Source: Jejuia sp047345485
GTDB taxonomy: Bacteria > Bacteroidota > Bacteroidia > Flavobacteriales > Flavobacteriaceae
NCBI RefSeq assembly: GCF_047345485.1
Contig: NZ_JBLFEN010000002.1
Location: 1-64,000 of the forward strand
DNA length: 64,000 bases
Direction of reading: 5' to 3'
This document shows positions 9,357 to 19,896 of this stretch, in pieces (position 1 is the first letter of the stretch; every line of letters begins with the position of its first letter). The position numbers and the translations under genes were made by a program. The notes below the pieces were generated by a model. The model had not been told where the DNA came from. It searched no databases and saw nothing but the letters and a program-made list of their open reading frames with translations.

Positions 9357-12300
9357 TTAGTTAAAATTCATTTCTTGTTTTACCTGCATCATTTCATCAA
9401 ATTCTTCTTTAGAACCTACAATAATATCAGTATAATTTCTCATACCTGTACCTGCTGGAATTCTATGACCAACAATTACATTTTCTTTAAGTCCTTCTAA
9501 AGTATCTACTTTTCCTGCAACCGCTGCTTCGTTCAACACTTTTGTTGTTTCTTGGAACGATGCTGCAGATATAAATGATTTAGTTTGAAGCGAAGCTCTG
9601 GTAATACCTTGTAATATAGGTGTTGCCGTAGCTGGTTTTGCATCTCTTGCTTCAACAAGTTTTTTATCTTCTCTACGTAAAATAGAATTTTCATCTCTTA
9701 ATTCTCGAGGTGAAATAATTTGACCTGCTTTTAAATTTGTAGACTCGCCAGCATCTTCAATAACTTTCATACCGAAAATCTCATCATTTTCAATAATAAA
9801 ATCATCTTTATGTGCCAATTGATCTTCTAAGAAGATAGTGTCACCAGAATCTATAATTCTAACTTTACGCATCATCTGTCTTACTACAACCTCAAAGTGC
9901 TTATCATTAATTTTCACACCTTGTAAACGATATACTTCCTGAACTTCGTTTACCAAATATTGCTGAACCGCTGAAGGCCCTTTAATATTTAAAATATCAT
10001 TTGGTGTAATAGAACCATCAGATAATGGCATACCTGCTTTTACATAATCATTTTCTTGTACAAGAATTTGATTAGATAGTTTCACTAAGTACTTTTTAAT
10101 ATCGCCTAATTTAGATTCTACAATAATCTCACGATTACCTCTCTTAATTTTACCAAAAGATACCACACCATCAATTGCACTTACAACCGCTGGGTTTGAT
10201 GGGTTACGCGCTTCAAATAATTCTGTTACACGAGGAAGACCACCAGTAATATCACCTGCTTTTGCAGATTTACGAGGTATCTTAACTAAAATTTTACCAA
10301 CTTTAATATCCTCACCATCGTCAATCATTAAGTGGGCACCTACTGGCAAGTTGTATGAACGAATAGTTTCTCCTTTTCCATCTTCAATATGAAGTGTTGG
10401 TATTAACTTTTTGTTCCTAGATTCTGAAATTACTTTTTCTTGGAATCCTGTTTGTTCATCTATCTCTACTTGGTAGGTAACACCTTGCTCAATGTTTTCA
10501 TACTTCACTTTACCAGCAAATTCTGAAATAATTACACCATTATATGGATCCCATTGACAAACTACATCACCTTTCTTAAGTTCTTGACCATTTTTAACAA
10601 AAATGGTAGAACCATAAGGGATATTATTTGTACTTAAAGTAATACCTGTTTTCTTATCAACAAGTTTTACTTCTGATGTTCTTGATATTACGATATCTGC
10701 AATATTGCCTTCAGAATCTTCACCTTTTACAGTTTTTAAATCCTCAATTTCTGCAATACCATCAAACTTAACCGCAAGTTTATTATCTTCTGAAATGTTA
10801 CCTGCAATACCACCAACGTGGAACGTACGTAGGGTTAACTGAGTACCAGGTTCTCCAATAGATTGGGCTGCTACAACACCTACGGCTTCACCTCTTTGTA
10901 CCATTTTACCGGTAGCTAAATTACGTCCGTAACATTTTGCACATATACCTTTAGTAGCTTCACAACTTAATGGTGAACGTACTTCTAAGGTCTCTATTGG
11001 CGACTCTTCTATCGATTTTGCGATAGGGTCATCAATTAACTGTCCTGCTGCTACTAGCAACTCATCAGTTAAAGGATTGTATGTATCATTTAATGCTACA
11101 CGACCAACAATTCTTTCTTCTAAAGTTTCTACAACTTCATCGTTTTTCTTTAATGGTGCAACTTCAACACCTCTTAAAGTACCACAATCAACACTATTAA
11201 CAATAACATCTTGAGATACATCAACCAAACGACGTGTTAAGTATCCTGCATCTGCAGTTTTAAGAGCGGTATCTGCAAGACCTTTACGTGCACCGTGCGT
11301 AGAAATAAAGTATTCTAAAATTGAAAGCCCTTCTTTAAAGTTTGAAAGAATTGGATTTTCAATAATCTCACCACCACCTGCATTAGATTTTTTAGGTTTT
11401 GCCATTAAGCCACGCATACCAGTAAGCTGACGAATCTGTTCTTTAGATCCACGAGCTCCAGAATCAAGCATCATAAACACTGAGTTGAATCCTTGTTGGT
11501 CTTCTCTAATACGCTTCATAGACAATTCTGTCAATTCAGCATTTGTAGATGTCCATATATCAATTACTTGATTATAACGTTCGTTATTAGTGATAAGTCC
11601 CATGTTATAGTTTCCGGTAATACCATCAACTAAACCATTGGCTTTATCAATCATACCCTGCTTTTCTGGTGGGATGATAATATCACCTAAACTAAATGAT
11701 AATCCACCTTGAAATGCAAATTTGAAACCTAAAGTTCTAATAGCATCTAAGAATTCTGCTGTTTCAGGAACAGAAGTAACCTTAAGAATACCATGTATAA
11801 TATCTCTTAAAGATTTTTTAGTTAAAACTTGATTGATATATCCTGCTGCTTGAGGCACGTTTTGGTTAAAAAGTACACGCCCAACAGTAGTTTCAACAAT
11901 CATTCTGTCTAACTTACCATCTTCGTTAATATCAATAGTTCTTACTTTAATACCAGCATTTAAATCTACTCTTTTCTCATTAAAAGCAATTTCTACCTCT
12001 TCTGGAGAGTAGAATGTTAAACCTTCACCCTTAATTGGTAATTCTGGTGTAGATTTACGCTCTTTGGTCATATAATATAACCCAAGTACCATATCCTGAG
12101 AAGGTACGGTAACTGGAGATCCATTAGCTGGATTTAAGATATTATGAGATGCTAACATTAACATCTGACACTCTAAAATAGCTTCAGGCCCTAATGGTAA
12201 ATGCACTGCCATTTGGTCACCATCAAAATCCGCATTAAATGCTGTACACACTAGTGGGTGTAACTGGATTGCTTTACCTTCAATTAATTTTGGTTGGAAC

Positions 12301-13658
12301 GCTTGTATACCCAAACGGTGTAAAGTAGGCGCACGGTTTAGTAATACTGGATGTCCTTTAAGTACATTTTCCAAGATATCCCAAACTACTGGCTCTCTTT
12401 TATCTATAATTTTCTTTGCAGATTTTACAGTTTTTACAATCCCTCTTTCAATTAGTTTTCTAATTACGAAAGGCTTGTATAGTTCTGCTGCCATATTTTT
12501 TGGCAATCCACATTCAAATAATTTTAATTCTGGACCAACAACAATTACAGAACGTGCAGAATAATCAACACGCTTACCTAGTAAGTTTTGACGGAAACGC
12601 CCTTGCTTACCTTTAAGTGAATCTGATAATGATTTTAACGGTCTGTTAGAATCTGTTTTTACTGCTGATGATTTACGTGTGTTATCAAATAATGAATCAA
12701 CAGATTCTTGTAACATACGTTTTTCATTACGTAAAATAACTTCTGGTGCTTTTATTTCAACCAATCTTTTCAAACGGTTATTACGAATAATTACACGACG
12801 GTATAAATCATTTAAATCTGATGTTGCAAAACGACCACCATCTAACGGCACTAATGGGCGTAATTCTGGTGGAATAATTGGCACAACCTTCATAATCATC
12901 CATTCTGGACGATTCTCTCTGTTGTTATTTGATTCTTTTAAAGCTTCAACAACTTGTAAACGCTTTAAAGCTTCTGTTTTTCGTTGCTTAGACGTTTCAG
13001 TATTTGCTTTATGGCGTAATTCATAAGATAATCCTTCTAAATCGATACGCGCTAATAAATCAATTAAACACTCAGCTCCCATTTTAGCGATAAACTTATT
13101 AGGATCTGAATCTTCTAAATACTGATTTTCTTGTGGTAAAGCTTCAGCTATATTTAAGTACTCTTCTTCGGTAAGGAAATCCATTTTTTGTAATGGTTCT
13201 CCTTCTTCATTTTTAGCCTCACCTGGTTGAATTACAACATAACGTTCGTAGTAAATAATCATATCTAATTTCTTAGATGGTAAGCCTAATAAATAACCAA
13301 TTTTGTTTGGTAAAGAACGGAAATACCATATATGAGCCACAGGAACAACTAAATTAATATGCCCTACGCGATCACGACGTACTTTCTTTTCTGTTACCTC
13401 TACACCACAACGGTCACATACAATACCTTTGTAACGTATTCTTTTATATTTACCACAAGCACACTCATAATCCTTTACAGGACCAAAAATACGCTCACAA
13501 AACAAACCATCACGTTCTGGTTTGTGTGTTCGATAATTGATAGTTTCTGGTTTTAAAACTTCACCTCTAGACTCTGCTAAAATAGACTCTGGTGATGCTA
13601 AACCAATTGAGATTTTATTAAATCTCTTAACTGTATTTTTATCTTGTTTTCTTGCCAT
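9357..13658 (-). CDS. rpoC: DNA-directed RNA polymerase subunit beta'
   Basis: The 1433-residue catalytic subunit of RNA polymerase. The N-terminal zinc site uses Cys66, Cys68, Cys81 and Cys84. The catalytic Mg-binding motif NADFDGD is near residue 475. The second zinc site CEATKGICAKCYGRN is near residues 898-914. The length is normal for Bacteroidota. It starts 32 bp after the rpoB stop, in the usual rpoB-rpoC order, and is followed by the terminator at 9218-9250. Confidence 0.99.
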   Translation of the reverse strand: MARKQDKNTVKRFNKISIGLASPESILAESRGEVLKPETINYRTHKPERDGLFCERIFGPVKDYECACGKYKRIRYKGIVCDRCGVEVTEKKVRRDRVGHINLVVPVAHIWYFRSLPNKIGYLLGLPSKKLDMIIYYERYVVIQPGEAKNEEGEPLQKMDFLTEEEYLNIAEALPQENQYLEDSDPNKFIAKMGAECLIDLLARIDLEGLSYELRHKANTETSKQRKTEALKRLQVVEALKESNNNRENRPEWMIMKVVPIIPPELRPLVPLDGGRFATSDLNDLYRRVIIRNNRLKRLVEIKAPEVILRNEKRMLQESVDSLFDNTRKSSAVKTDSNRPLKSLSDSLKGKQGRFRQNLLGKRVDYSARSVIVVGPELKLFECGLPKNMAAELYKPFVIRKLIERGIVKTVKSAKKIIDKREPVVWDILENVLKGHPVLLNRAPTLHRLGIQAFQPKLIEGKAIQLHPLVCTAFNADFDGDQMAVHLPLGPEAILECQMLMLASHNILNPANGSPVTVPSQDMVLGLYYMTKERKSTPELPIKGEGLTFYSPEEVEIAFNEKRVDLNAGIKVRTIDINEDGKLDRMIVETTVGRVLFNQNVPQAAGYINQVLTKKSLRDIIHGILKVTSVPETAEFLDAIRTLGFKFAFQGGLSFSLGDIIIPPEKQGMIDKANGLVDGITGNYNMGLITNNERYNQVIDIWTSTNAELTELSMKRIREDQQGFNSVFMMLDSGARGSKEQIRQLTGMRGLMAKPKKSNAGGGEIIENPILSNFKEGLSILEYFISTHGARKGLADTALKTADAGYLTRRLVDVSQDVIVNSVDCGTLRGVEVAPLKKNDEVVETLEERIVGRVALNDTYNPLTDELLVAAGQLIDDPIAKSIEESPIETLEVRSPLSCEATKGICAKCYGRNLATGKMVQRGEAVGVVAAQSIGEPGTQLTLRTFHVGGIAGNISEDNKLAVKFDGIAEIEDLKTVKGEDSEGNIADIVISRTSEVKLVDKKTGITLSTNNIPYGSTIFVKNGQELKKGDVVCQWDPYNGVIISEFAGKVKYENIEQGVTYQVEIDEQTGFQEKVISESRNKKLIPTLHIEDGKGETIRSYNLPVGAHLMIDDGEDIKVGKILVKIPRKSAKAGDITGGLPRVTELFEARNPSNPAVVSAIDGVVSFGKIKRGNREIIVESKLGDIKKYLVKLSNQILVQENDYVKAGMPLSDGSITPNDILNIKGPSAVQQYLVNEVQEVYRLQGVKINDKHFEVVVRQMMRKVRIIDSGDTIFLEDQLAHKDDFIIENDEIFGMKVIEDAGESTNLKAGQIISPRELRDENSILRREDKKLVEARDAKPATATPILQGITRASLQTKSFISAASFQETTKVLNEAAVAGKVDTLEGLKENVIVGHRIPAGTGMRNYTDIIVGSKEEFDEMMQVKQEMNFN

Positions 13659-13690
13659 AATATATGGTTGAAATGAATTTAATTAATTAA

Positions 13691-16600
13691 CTACTCCTCT
13701 AATCTGATGTCTAAACCTAAACCTTTTAATTCATGCATTAATACATTAAAAGATTCTGGTAAACCTGGATCTGGCATTGGCTCCCCTTTAACAATACTTT
13801 CGTAAGTTTTGGCTCTACCAATTACATCATCAGATTTTACAGTTAAGATTTCACGTAAGGTACTTGATGCTCCGTAAGCCTCAAGTGCCCAAACTTCCAT
13901 CTCACCAAAACGCTGGCCACCAAATTGTGCTTTACCACCAAGCGGTTGTTGCGTAATTAATGAGTAAGGTCCAATAGAACGTGCGTGCATTTTATCATCC
14001 ACCATGTGTCCTAGTTTAAGCATGTAAATCACACCAACAGTTGCTGGTTGATCGAAACGCTCTCCTGTTCCACCATCATATAAATAGGTATGCCCGTATC
14101 TTGGGATTCCAGCTTCATCTGTAAATCCGTTGATTTGATCTATAGTAGCACCGTCAAAAATTGGTGTCGCATATTTACGATCTAATTTTTGACCTGCCCA
14201 TCCTAATACAGTTTCATATATCTGCCCAATATTCATACGTGATGGTACACCTAATGGGTTTAATACAATATCAACAGGCGTTCCATCTTCTAAGAATGGC
14301 ATATCCTCTTGACGTACAATACGTGCTACAATACCTTTGTTACCGTGGCGTCCTGCCATTTTATCACCAACCTTAAGTTTACGTTTTTTAGCAATATAAA
14401 CTTTAGCTAGTTTTATAATACCTGCTGGTAATTCATCACCAACGGAAATAGTAAATTTCTCACGACGTAGCGCCCCTTGTAAATCGTTCTCTTTAATCTT
14501 GTAATTGTGGATTAATTCTGAAACTAATTTATTAGTATGATCGTCAGTCGTCCATTTTCCTGATACTAAATGTGCATAATCATCAACAGCATTTAACATC
14601 TTTAATGTGAATTTTTTACCTTTTGGCAGTACTTCTTCACCTAAATCATTAAAGATACCTTGAGCAGTTTTTCCATTTACAATAGAAAATAGCTTTTCGA
14701 CTAATACGTCTTGTAACTCGTCAAATTTTCTATCATACTGAGCTTCTAGAGCTAAAATATCATCTTTATCTTGTGCTCTCTTACGCTTATCTTTTACTGC
14801 TCTAGCAAATAATTTCTTATCAATTACAACACCATTTAATGAAGGCGACGCTTTTAAAGAAGCATCCTTAACATCTCCTGCTTTATCTCCAAATATAGCG
14901 CGTAGTAATTTTTCTTCCGGTGTTGGATCAGATTCACCTTTTGGTGTAATCTTACCAATTAAAATATCACCAGGTTTTACTTCAGCACCAACACGAATCA
15001 TTCCGTATTCATCTAAGTCTTTTGTTGCTTCTTCAGAAACATTTGGAATATCATTAGTTAATTCTTCATTACCTAATTTTGTATCTCTTACATCAAGAGA
15101 ATACTCATCAATATGAATAGAGGTAAAGATATCTTCGCGAACCACTTTTTCAGAAATCACAATTGCATCCTCAAAGTTATACCCTTTCCAAGGCATAAAG
15201 GCTACTTTCATATTTCTACCAAGTGCTAGCTCACCTTTTTGAGTGGCATACCCTTCACATAATACTTCACCTTTAGATACTTTATCTCCTTTTACAACAA
15301 TTGGTTTTAGGTTGATAGAAGTACCTTGATTCGTTTTTCTAAATTTTACTAATGGGTATGTTTTGATATCACTATCAAAACTTACTTTAGCTTCATCATC
15401 AGTACGGTCGTATCTAATTTTAATTTCATTAGCATCAACATATAATACTTCACCTGAGCCTTCGGCATTGATTAATACTCTAGAATCTGAAGCTACTTGA
15501 CGCTCTAAACCTGTTCCAACTATTGGTGCATCTACTCTTAATAATGGTACTGCTTGACGCATCATGTTAGATCCCATTAATGCACGGTTTGCATCATCAT
15601 GTTCTAAGAATGGAATTAATGATGCCGAAATAGATGAAATTTGATTTGGTGCAACATCCGTATAATGTAATTCATTTGGATCAATTACAGGGAAGTCACC
15701 TTCCATACGTGCAATAACCTTATCATGTAAAATTTTACCGCTATCATCAACTTGAACGGTTGCTTGAGCAATTAATTTTTCTTCTTCTTCTTCTGCACTT
15801 AAATATGTAGGTGCATTTTTAATATCTACGACACCTGATTCTACCTTTCTGTATGGCGTTTCAATGAATCCCATAGAATTTACTTTCGCAAATACTGAAA
15901 GAGATGAAATTAAACCAATATTTGGTCCTTCAGGTGTTTCTATAGGACATAAACGTCCATAGTGTGTATAGTGTACATCACGCACCTCAAAACCTGCGCG
16001 TTCTCTTGATAAACCTCCAGGTCCTAAAGCTGATAAACGACGTTTGTGTGTAATCTCCGCCAATGGATTGGTTTGATCCATAAATTGAGATAACTGGTTA
16101 GTACCAAAGAAAGAATTAATTACAGAAGATAAGGTCTTCGCATTAATTAAATCTATGGGTGTAAATACCTCGTTGTCACGTACATTCATACGCTCACGAA
16201 TGGTACGTGCCATACGTGCTAAACCAACACCAAACTGAGAAGATAATTGCTCACCTACTGTACGAACACGACGGTTTGATAAGTGATCAATATCATCAAT
16301 CTCTGCTTTAGAGTTAATAAGCTCAATTAAATATTTTATAATGGTAATTATATCTTCTTTGGTAAGCACTTGCTTATCCATGCCGATATCTAAACCTAAT
16401 TTTTTATTCATTCTATAACGACCTACTTCTCCTAAAGAATAACGTTGGTCTGAAAAGAATAACTTGTCTATAATACCACGTGCAGTTTCCTCATCTGGCG
16501 GTTCTGCATTACGTAATTGTCTATAAATATGCTCAACAGCTTCTTTTTCAGAGTTTGTTGGATCTTTTTGAAGCGTATTATGAATAATGGCATAATCACC

Positions 16601-17503
16601 TTGCTCATTACTTTCTTTATGTAATAAAATGGTTTTTACACCAGCTTCAAGAATTTCTTCAATATTTTCTTTATCTAAAACTGTATCACGATCAAGCACA
16701 ATCTCATTACGCTCAATAGATACAACTTCGCCTGTATCTTCATCAACAAAATCTTCATGCCATGTATTTAGAACACGTGCAGCCAATTTACGTCCTAAGT
16801 ATTTTTTCAATCCTGTTTTTGATACTTTAGCTTCTTCAGCTAAATCAAAAATTTCTAAAATGTCTTTATCACGCTCAAAACCGATAGCACGAAATAACGT
16901 AGTAACAGGTAATTTTTTCTTTCTATCAATGTAAGCATACATTACCTGATTAATATCTGTAGCAAACTCAATCCAAGATCCTTTGAAAGGAATTACCCTT
17001 GCTGAATATAATTTTGTGCCATTAGCATGGAAAGACTGACCAAAGAAAACCCCTGGTGAACGGTGTAATTGAGACACCACAACACGTTCTGCACCGTTGA
17101 TAACAAAAGTACCACTTGGGGTCATGTAAGGTATCGTTCCTAAGTATACATCTTGAACTATGGTTTCAAAATCTTCATGTTCAGGATCTGTACAGTATAA
17201 CTTTAACCTTGCTTTTAGCGGAACGCTATACGTTAATCCTCTTTCGATACACTCTTCAATAGCATATCTTGGTGGATCAACAAAGTAATCTAAAAATTCT
17301 AATACGAATTGATTACGAGAATCTGTAATTGGAAAGTTTTCCATGAAGGTATTGTATAATCCTTCATCACCTCTTTCTTCAGATTTTGTTTCTAATTGGA
17401 AAAAATCCTGGAAGGATTTAATCTGAATATCCAAGAAATCTGGATATTCTGTTCTATTTACAATAGAGGAGAAATTTAATCTTTCAGCTTGTGTTGACAA
17501 CAT
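13691..17503 (-). CDS. rpoB: DNA-directed RNA polymerase subunit beta
   Basis: The beta subunit, 1270 residues from ATG 17503; an in-frame TTG directly upstream at 17506 is a less likely start. The rifampicin-pocket region is visible with MDQTNPL, THKRRLSALGPGG and CPIETPEGPNIGLI, all in the wild-type, rifampicin-sensitive form. The GRHGNKGI motif and the C-terminal GGKAQFGGQRFGEMEVWAL are present. It lies 194 bp downstream of rplL, with two hairpins in that spacer. Confidence 0.99.
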   Translation of the reverse strand: MLSTQAERLNFSSIVNRTEYPDFLDIQIKSFQDFFQLETKSEERGDEGLYNTFMENFPITDSRNQFVLEFLDYFVDPPRYAIEECIERGLTYSVPLKARLKLYCTDPEHEDFETIVQDVYLGTIPYMTPSGTFVINGAERVVVSQLHRSPGVFFGQSFHANGTKLYSARVIPFKGSWIEFATDINQVMYAYIDRKKKLPVTTLFRAIGFERDKDILEIFDLAEEAKVSKTGLKKYLGRKLAARVLNTWHEDFVDEDTGEVVSIERNEIVLDRDTVLDKENIEEILEAGVKTILLHKESNEQGDYAIIHNTLQKDPTNSEKEAVEHIYRQLRNAEPPDEETARGIIDKLFFSDQRYSLGEVGRYRMNKKLGLDIGMDKQVLTKEDIITIIKYLIELINSKAEIDDIDHLSNRRVRTVGEQLSSQFGVGLARMARTIRERMNVRDNEVFTPIDLINAKTLSSVINSFFGTNQLSQFMDQTNPLAEITHKRRLSALGPGGLSRERAGFEVRDVHYTHYGRLCPIETPEGPNIGLISSLSVFAKVNSMGFIETPYRKVESGVVDIKNAPTYLSAEEEEEKLIAQATVQVDDSGKILHDKVIARMEGDFPVIDPNELHYTDVAPNQISSISASLIPFLEHDDANRALMGSNMMRQAVPLLRVDAPIVGTGLERQVASDSRVLINAEGSGEVLYVDANEIKIRYDRTDDEAKVSFDSDIKTYPLVKFRKTNQGTSINLKPIVVKGDKVSKGEVLCEGYATQKGELALGRNMKVAFMPWKGYNFEDAIVISEKVVREDIFTSIHIDEYSLDVRDTKLGNEELTNDIPNVSEEATKDLDEYGMIRVGAEVKPGDILIGKITPKGESDPTPEEKLLRAIFGDKAGDVKDASLKASPSLNGVVIDKKLFARAVKDKRKRAQDKDDILALEAQYDRKFDELQDVLVEKLFSIVNGKTAQGIFNDLGEEVLPKGKKFTLKMLNAVDDYAHLVSGKWTTDDHTNKLVSELIHNYKIKENDLQGALRREKFTISVGDELPAGIIKLAKVYIAKKRKLKVGDKMAGRHGNKGIVARIVRQEDMPFLEDGTPVDIVLNPLGVPSRMNIGQIYETVLGWAGQKLDRKYATPIFDGATIDQINGFTDEAGIPRYGHTYLYDGGTGERFDQPATVGVIYMLKLGHMVDDKMHARSIGPYSLITQQPLGGKAQFGGQRFGEMEVWALEAYGASSTLREILTVKSDDVIGRAKTYESIVKGEPMPDPGLPESFNVLMHELKGLGLDIRLEE

Positions 17504-17560
17504 CAATGGACGGAATTTTGATTAAAAAATATTTTGATAGCGCTTTTAAACACTAGAGAA

Positions 17561-17597
17561 ACAGCCAATTATTAAACCTACTAAACAGGCTGTTTTT
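17561..17597. promoter_or_regulatory. Hairpin AACAGCC/GGCTGTT in the rplL-rpoB spacer
   Basis: A 7-bp stem with a long (about 21 nt) loop and a T-run on the plus-strand side, so on the transcribed minus strand it is not a good terminator. It may be an attenuator or processing signal; weak. Confidence 0.3.
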
Positions 17598-17645
17598 TCA
17601 ATTTATTTGAGTATATCGTTATATACGCAAAATGGTCTAGGCGAT

Positions 17646-17663
17646 ATCCCGCATTCGCGGGAT
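17646..17663 (-). promoter_or_regulatory. Strong hairpin between rplL and rpoB (possible attenuator or processing site)
   Basis: A perfect 7-bp GC-rich stem ATCCCGC/GCGGGAT with an ATTC loop, in otherwise AT-rich DNA, 35 bp after the rplL stop. There is no T-run after it on the minus strand. Partial attenuation and RNase processing between rplL and rpoB are known in Escherichia coli; a similar role here is inference. Confidence 0.5.
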
Positions 17664-17697
17664 AAACCTAAACCTTTGTATTGTTGAGTAATTAAGC

Positions 17698-18075
17698 TTA
17701 CTTAAGCTCAACCTCAGCTCCAGCCTCTTCTAATTGACCTTTAAGAGCTTCAGCTTCGTCTTTAGCAACACCTTCTTTAATTGCTGAAGGTGCATCATCT
17801 ACAAGACCTTTAGCTTCTTTTAAACCTAAACCAGTTAATTCCTTAACTAACTTTACAACTGCTAATTTAGAACCACCAGCGGCTTTAAGAATTACATCAA
17901 ATTCAGTTTGCTCTTCTGCAGCGTCTCCACCAGCAGCACCACCACCAGCAGCAACAGCAACAGCTGCAGCAGCAGGCTCAATACCATACTCATCTTTTAA
18001 TATAGTAGCTAACTCATTAACTTCTTTTACAGTTAAGTTAACTAATTGTTCTGCGAAATCTTTTAAATCTGCCAT
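17698..18075 (-). CDS. rplL: 50S ribosomal protein L7/L12
   Basis: A 125-residue stalk protein that recruits translation factors. The N-terminal dimerisation domain, an Ala/Gly-rich hinge near residues 35-52 (AAAAVAVAAGGGAAGG) and the C-terminal domain with LVKELTGLGLKEAKGLVDDAP are all present. It lies 64 bp after rplJ, in the standard order. Confidence 0.99.
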   Translation of the reverse strand: MADLKDFAEQLVNLTVKEVNELATILKDEYGIEPAAAAVAVAAGGGAAGGDAAEEQTEFDVILKAAGGSKLAVVKLVKELTGLGLKEAKGLVDDAPSAIKEGVAKDEAEALKGQLEEAGAEVELK

Positions 18076-18139
18076 TTTTCTATCGTTTTAATAATTTTTT
18101 AATAATAATATAATTGTAATAAAGTGCGTACTTATTTAT

Positions 18140-18661
18140 TTATCCTTCTTTCTCGGATAATGTTTTAATGATACCTGCTAGAGTTCCACCACCTGATTTA
18201 AGTGCAGAAATAACATTTTTAGCAGGAGATTGAAGTAATGTTACAATCTCTCCTATCAATTCTTCTTTAGATTTGATATCTACCAACATATCTAACTGGT
18301 CATCACCAATGTAAACAGCTTCTTCAATAAAAGCACCTTTTAATAGAGGCTTTTCTGATTTTTTTCTAAAAGCTTTAATTACTTTAGCTGGTGCATTACC
18401 AGTTTCAGAATACATTACTGAGGTGTTACCTTTTAAAACCGAAGGAAGATCTCCAAATTCTCTATCTGAAGCATCCATTGCTTTTTCAAGTAATGTGTTC
18501 TTAACAACAGCCATACTTATGTTTGCTTTAAAACAAGCACGACGTAAGTCTGAAGTAGTTCCTGCATTCAATCCTGAAATATCGGTTAAATAGATATTTG
18601 CATTATCAGCTAATTGTGCAGTTAAGTCTTGAATTACTTGCGATTTTTCTTCTCTTGTCAT
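18140..18661 (-). CDS. rplJ: 50S ribosomal protein L10
   Basis: The 173-residue base of the L7/L12 stalk. The N-terminal rRNA-binding domain with LRRACFKANISMAVVKNTL is intact, and the C-terminal helix that binds L12 dimers is at the end (GGGTLAGIIKTLSEKEG). It lies 20 bp after rplA and 64 bp before rplL. In other bacteria L10-L12 represses its own operon; no leader structure was resolved here. Confidence 0.99.
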   Translation of the reverse strand: MTREEKSQVIQDLTAQLADNANIYLTDISGLNAGTTSDLRRACFKANISMAVVKNTLLEKAMDASDREFGDLPSVLKGNTSVMYSETGNAPAKVIKAFRKKSEKPLLKGAFIEEAVYIGDDQLDMLVDIKSKEELIGEIVTLLQSPAKNVISALKSGGGTLAGIIKTLSEKEG

Positions 18662-18681
18662 AATTTAAAGTTCTAACTTAA

Positions 18682-19371
18682 TTAACCAATTTTAGGATCA
18701 ATAGCTAAACTTGGACTCATTGTAGAAGACATAAAAATGCTTTTTACATAAACCCCTTTAGCTGTTGTCGGTTTTAGTTTCATTAATGTTGTTAATAATT
18801 CATTTGCGTTACCCGCAATTTTATCAGCACTAAATGATGCTTTACCAATAGCAGCATGAACAATACCTGTTTTATCAACTTTAAAGTCAATTTTACCAGC
18901 TTTTACTTCACTTACAGCTTTTGCAACATCCATAGTTACAGTACCAGTTTTTGGGTTAGGCATTAAACCGCGAGGACCTAATACTCGACCTAACGGCCCT
19001 AATTTACCCATTACACTTGGCATAGTAACTATAACATCTACGTCTGTCCAGCCTCCTTTAATTTTATCAAGGTATTCATCTAAACCAACATAGTCTGCTC
19101 CAGCTTCTTTAGCTTCGGCTTCTTTATCAGGTGTTACTAATGCTAATACTTTCATATCTTTACCAGTACCATGAGGAAGAGACACTACACCTCTTACCAT
19201 TTGATTTGCTTTTCTTGGATCTACTCCTAAGCGCACTGCTAAATCTACAGATGCATCAAATTTTGTATTGGTAATTTCTTTAATTAATGCAGATGCTTCA
19301 TCAACAGAATACAGTTTACCTTTTTCTATTTTCGCTAAAGCCTCTTTTTGCTTTTTTGTTAATCTTGCCAT
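18682..19371 (-). CDS. rplA: 50S ribosomal protein L1
   Basis: The 229-residue L1-stalk protein. The signature GPRGLMPNPKTGTVT and the N-terminal KKQKEALAKIEKGKLYSVDEA are present. It lies 20 bp after rplK, within the ribosomal protein run. L1 often autoregulates rplK-rplA translation; no specific site was identified. Confidence 0.99.
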   Translation of the reverse strand: MARLTKKQKEALAKIEKGKLYSVDEASALIKEITNTKFDASVDLAVRLGVDPRKANQMVRGVVSLPHGTGKDMKVLALVTPDKEAEAKEAGADYVGLDEYLDKIKGGWTDVDVIVTMPSVMGKLGPLGRVLGPRGLMPNPKTGTVTMDVAKAVSEVKAGKIDFKVDKTGIVHAAIGKASFSADKIAGNANELLTTLMKLKPTTAKGVYVKSIFMSSTMSPSLAIDPKIG

Positions 19372-19391
19372 TTTCTAATGTCTTTAATAGA

Positions 19392-19829
19392 TTAAGAAGG
19401 GAATTTCCCAGTTACAGTTATTCCCATTGATCTTGCAGTACCTGCAACCATTTTCATAGCAGACTGAACAGTAAATGCATTTAAATCTACCATTTTGTCT
19501 TCTGCGATGGTTTTAACTTGATCCCAAGACACTTTAGCTACTTTTTTTCGGTTTGGTTCTCCAGAACCCTTTTTCACCTTGGCCGCTTCTAATAATTGTA
19601 CTGCAGCTGGAGGCGTCTTGATTACGAAATCGAAAGACTTGTCCTTGTAAACAGAAATAACAACTGGCAATACTTTACCAGCTTTATCTTGAGTTCTAGC
19701 ATTAAATTGCTTACAGAACTCCATAATGTTTACTCCAGCAGCACCTAGAGCGGGTCCAACCGGTGGCGATGGATTCGCTGCACCTCCCCTAACTTGTAGC
19801 TTAACTACTTTACCTAACTCTTTTGCCAT
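19392..19829 (-). CDS. rplK: 50S ribosomal protein L11
   Basis: The 145-residue protein of the GTPase-associated centre. The N-terminal motif PSPPVGPALGAAGVNIMEFC and the C-terminal rRNA-binding segment with ARSMGITVTG are complete. It follows nusG by 67 bp and precedes rplA by 20 bp. Confidence 0.99.
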   Translation of the reverse strand: MAKELGKVVKLQVRGGAANPSPPVGPALGAAGVNIMEFCKQFNARTQDKAGKVLPVVISVYKDKSFDFVIKTPPAAVQLLEAAKVKKGSGEPNRKKVAKVSWDQVKTIAEDKMVDLNAFTVQSAMKMVAGTARSMGITVTGKFPS

Positions 19830-19896
19830 TTTTTAAAATTTAAATTTGATAAGATTAGTTTGGAAGCACTAAACTTATCTGGATATGTAACAATTA

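Noticed and set aside
17504..17506. TTG start of rpoB one codon upstream of ATG 17503
   Set aside because: ATG at 17503 matches family N-termini and is a better start.
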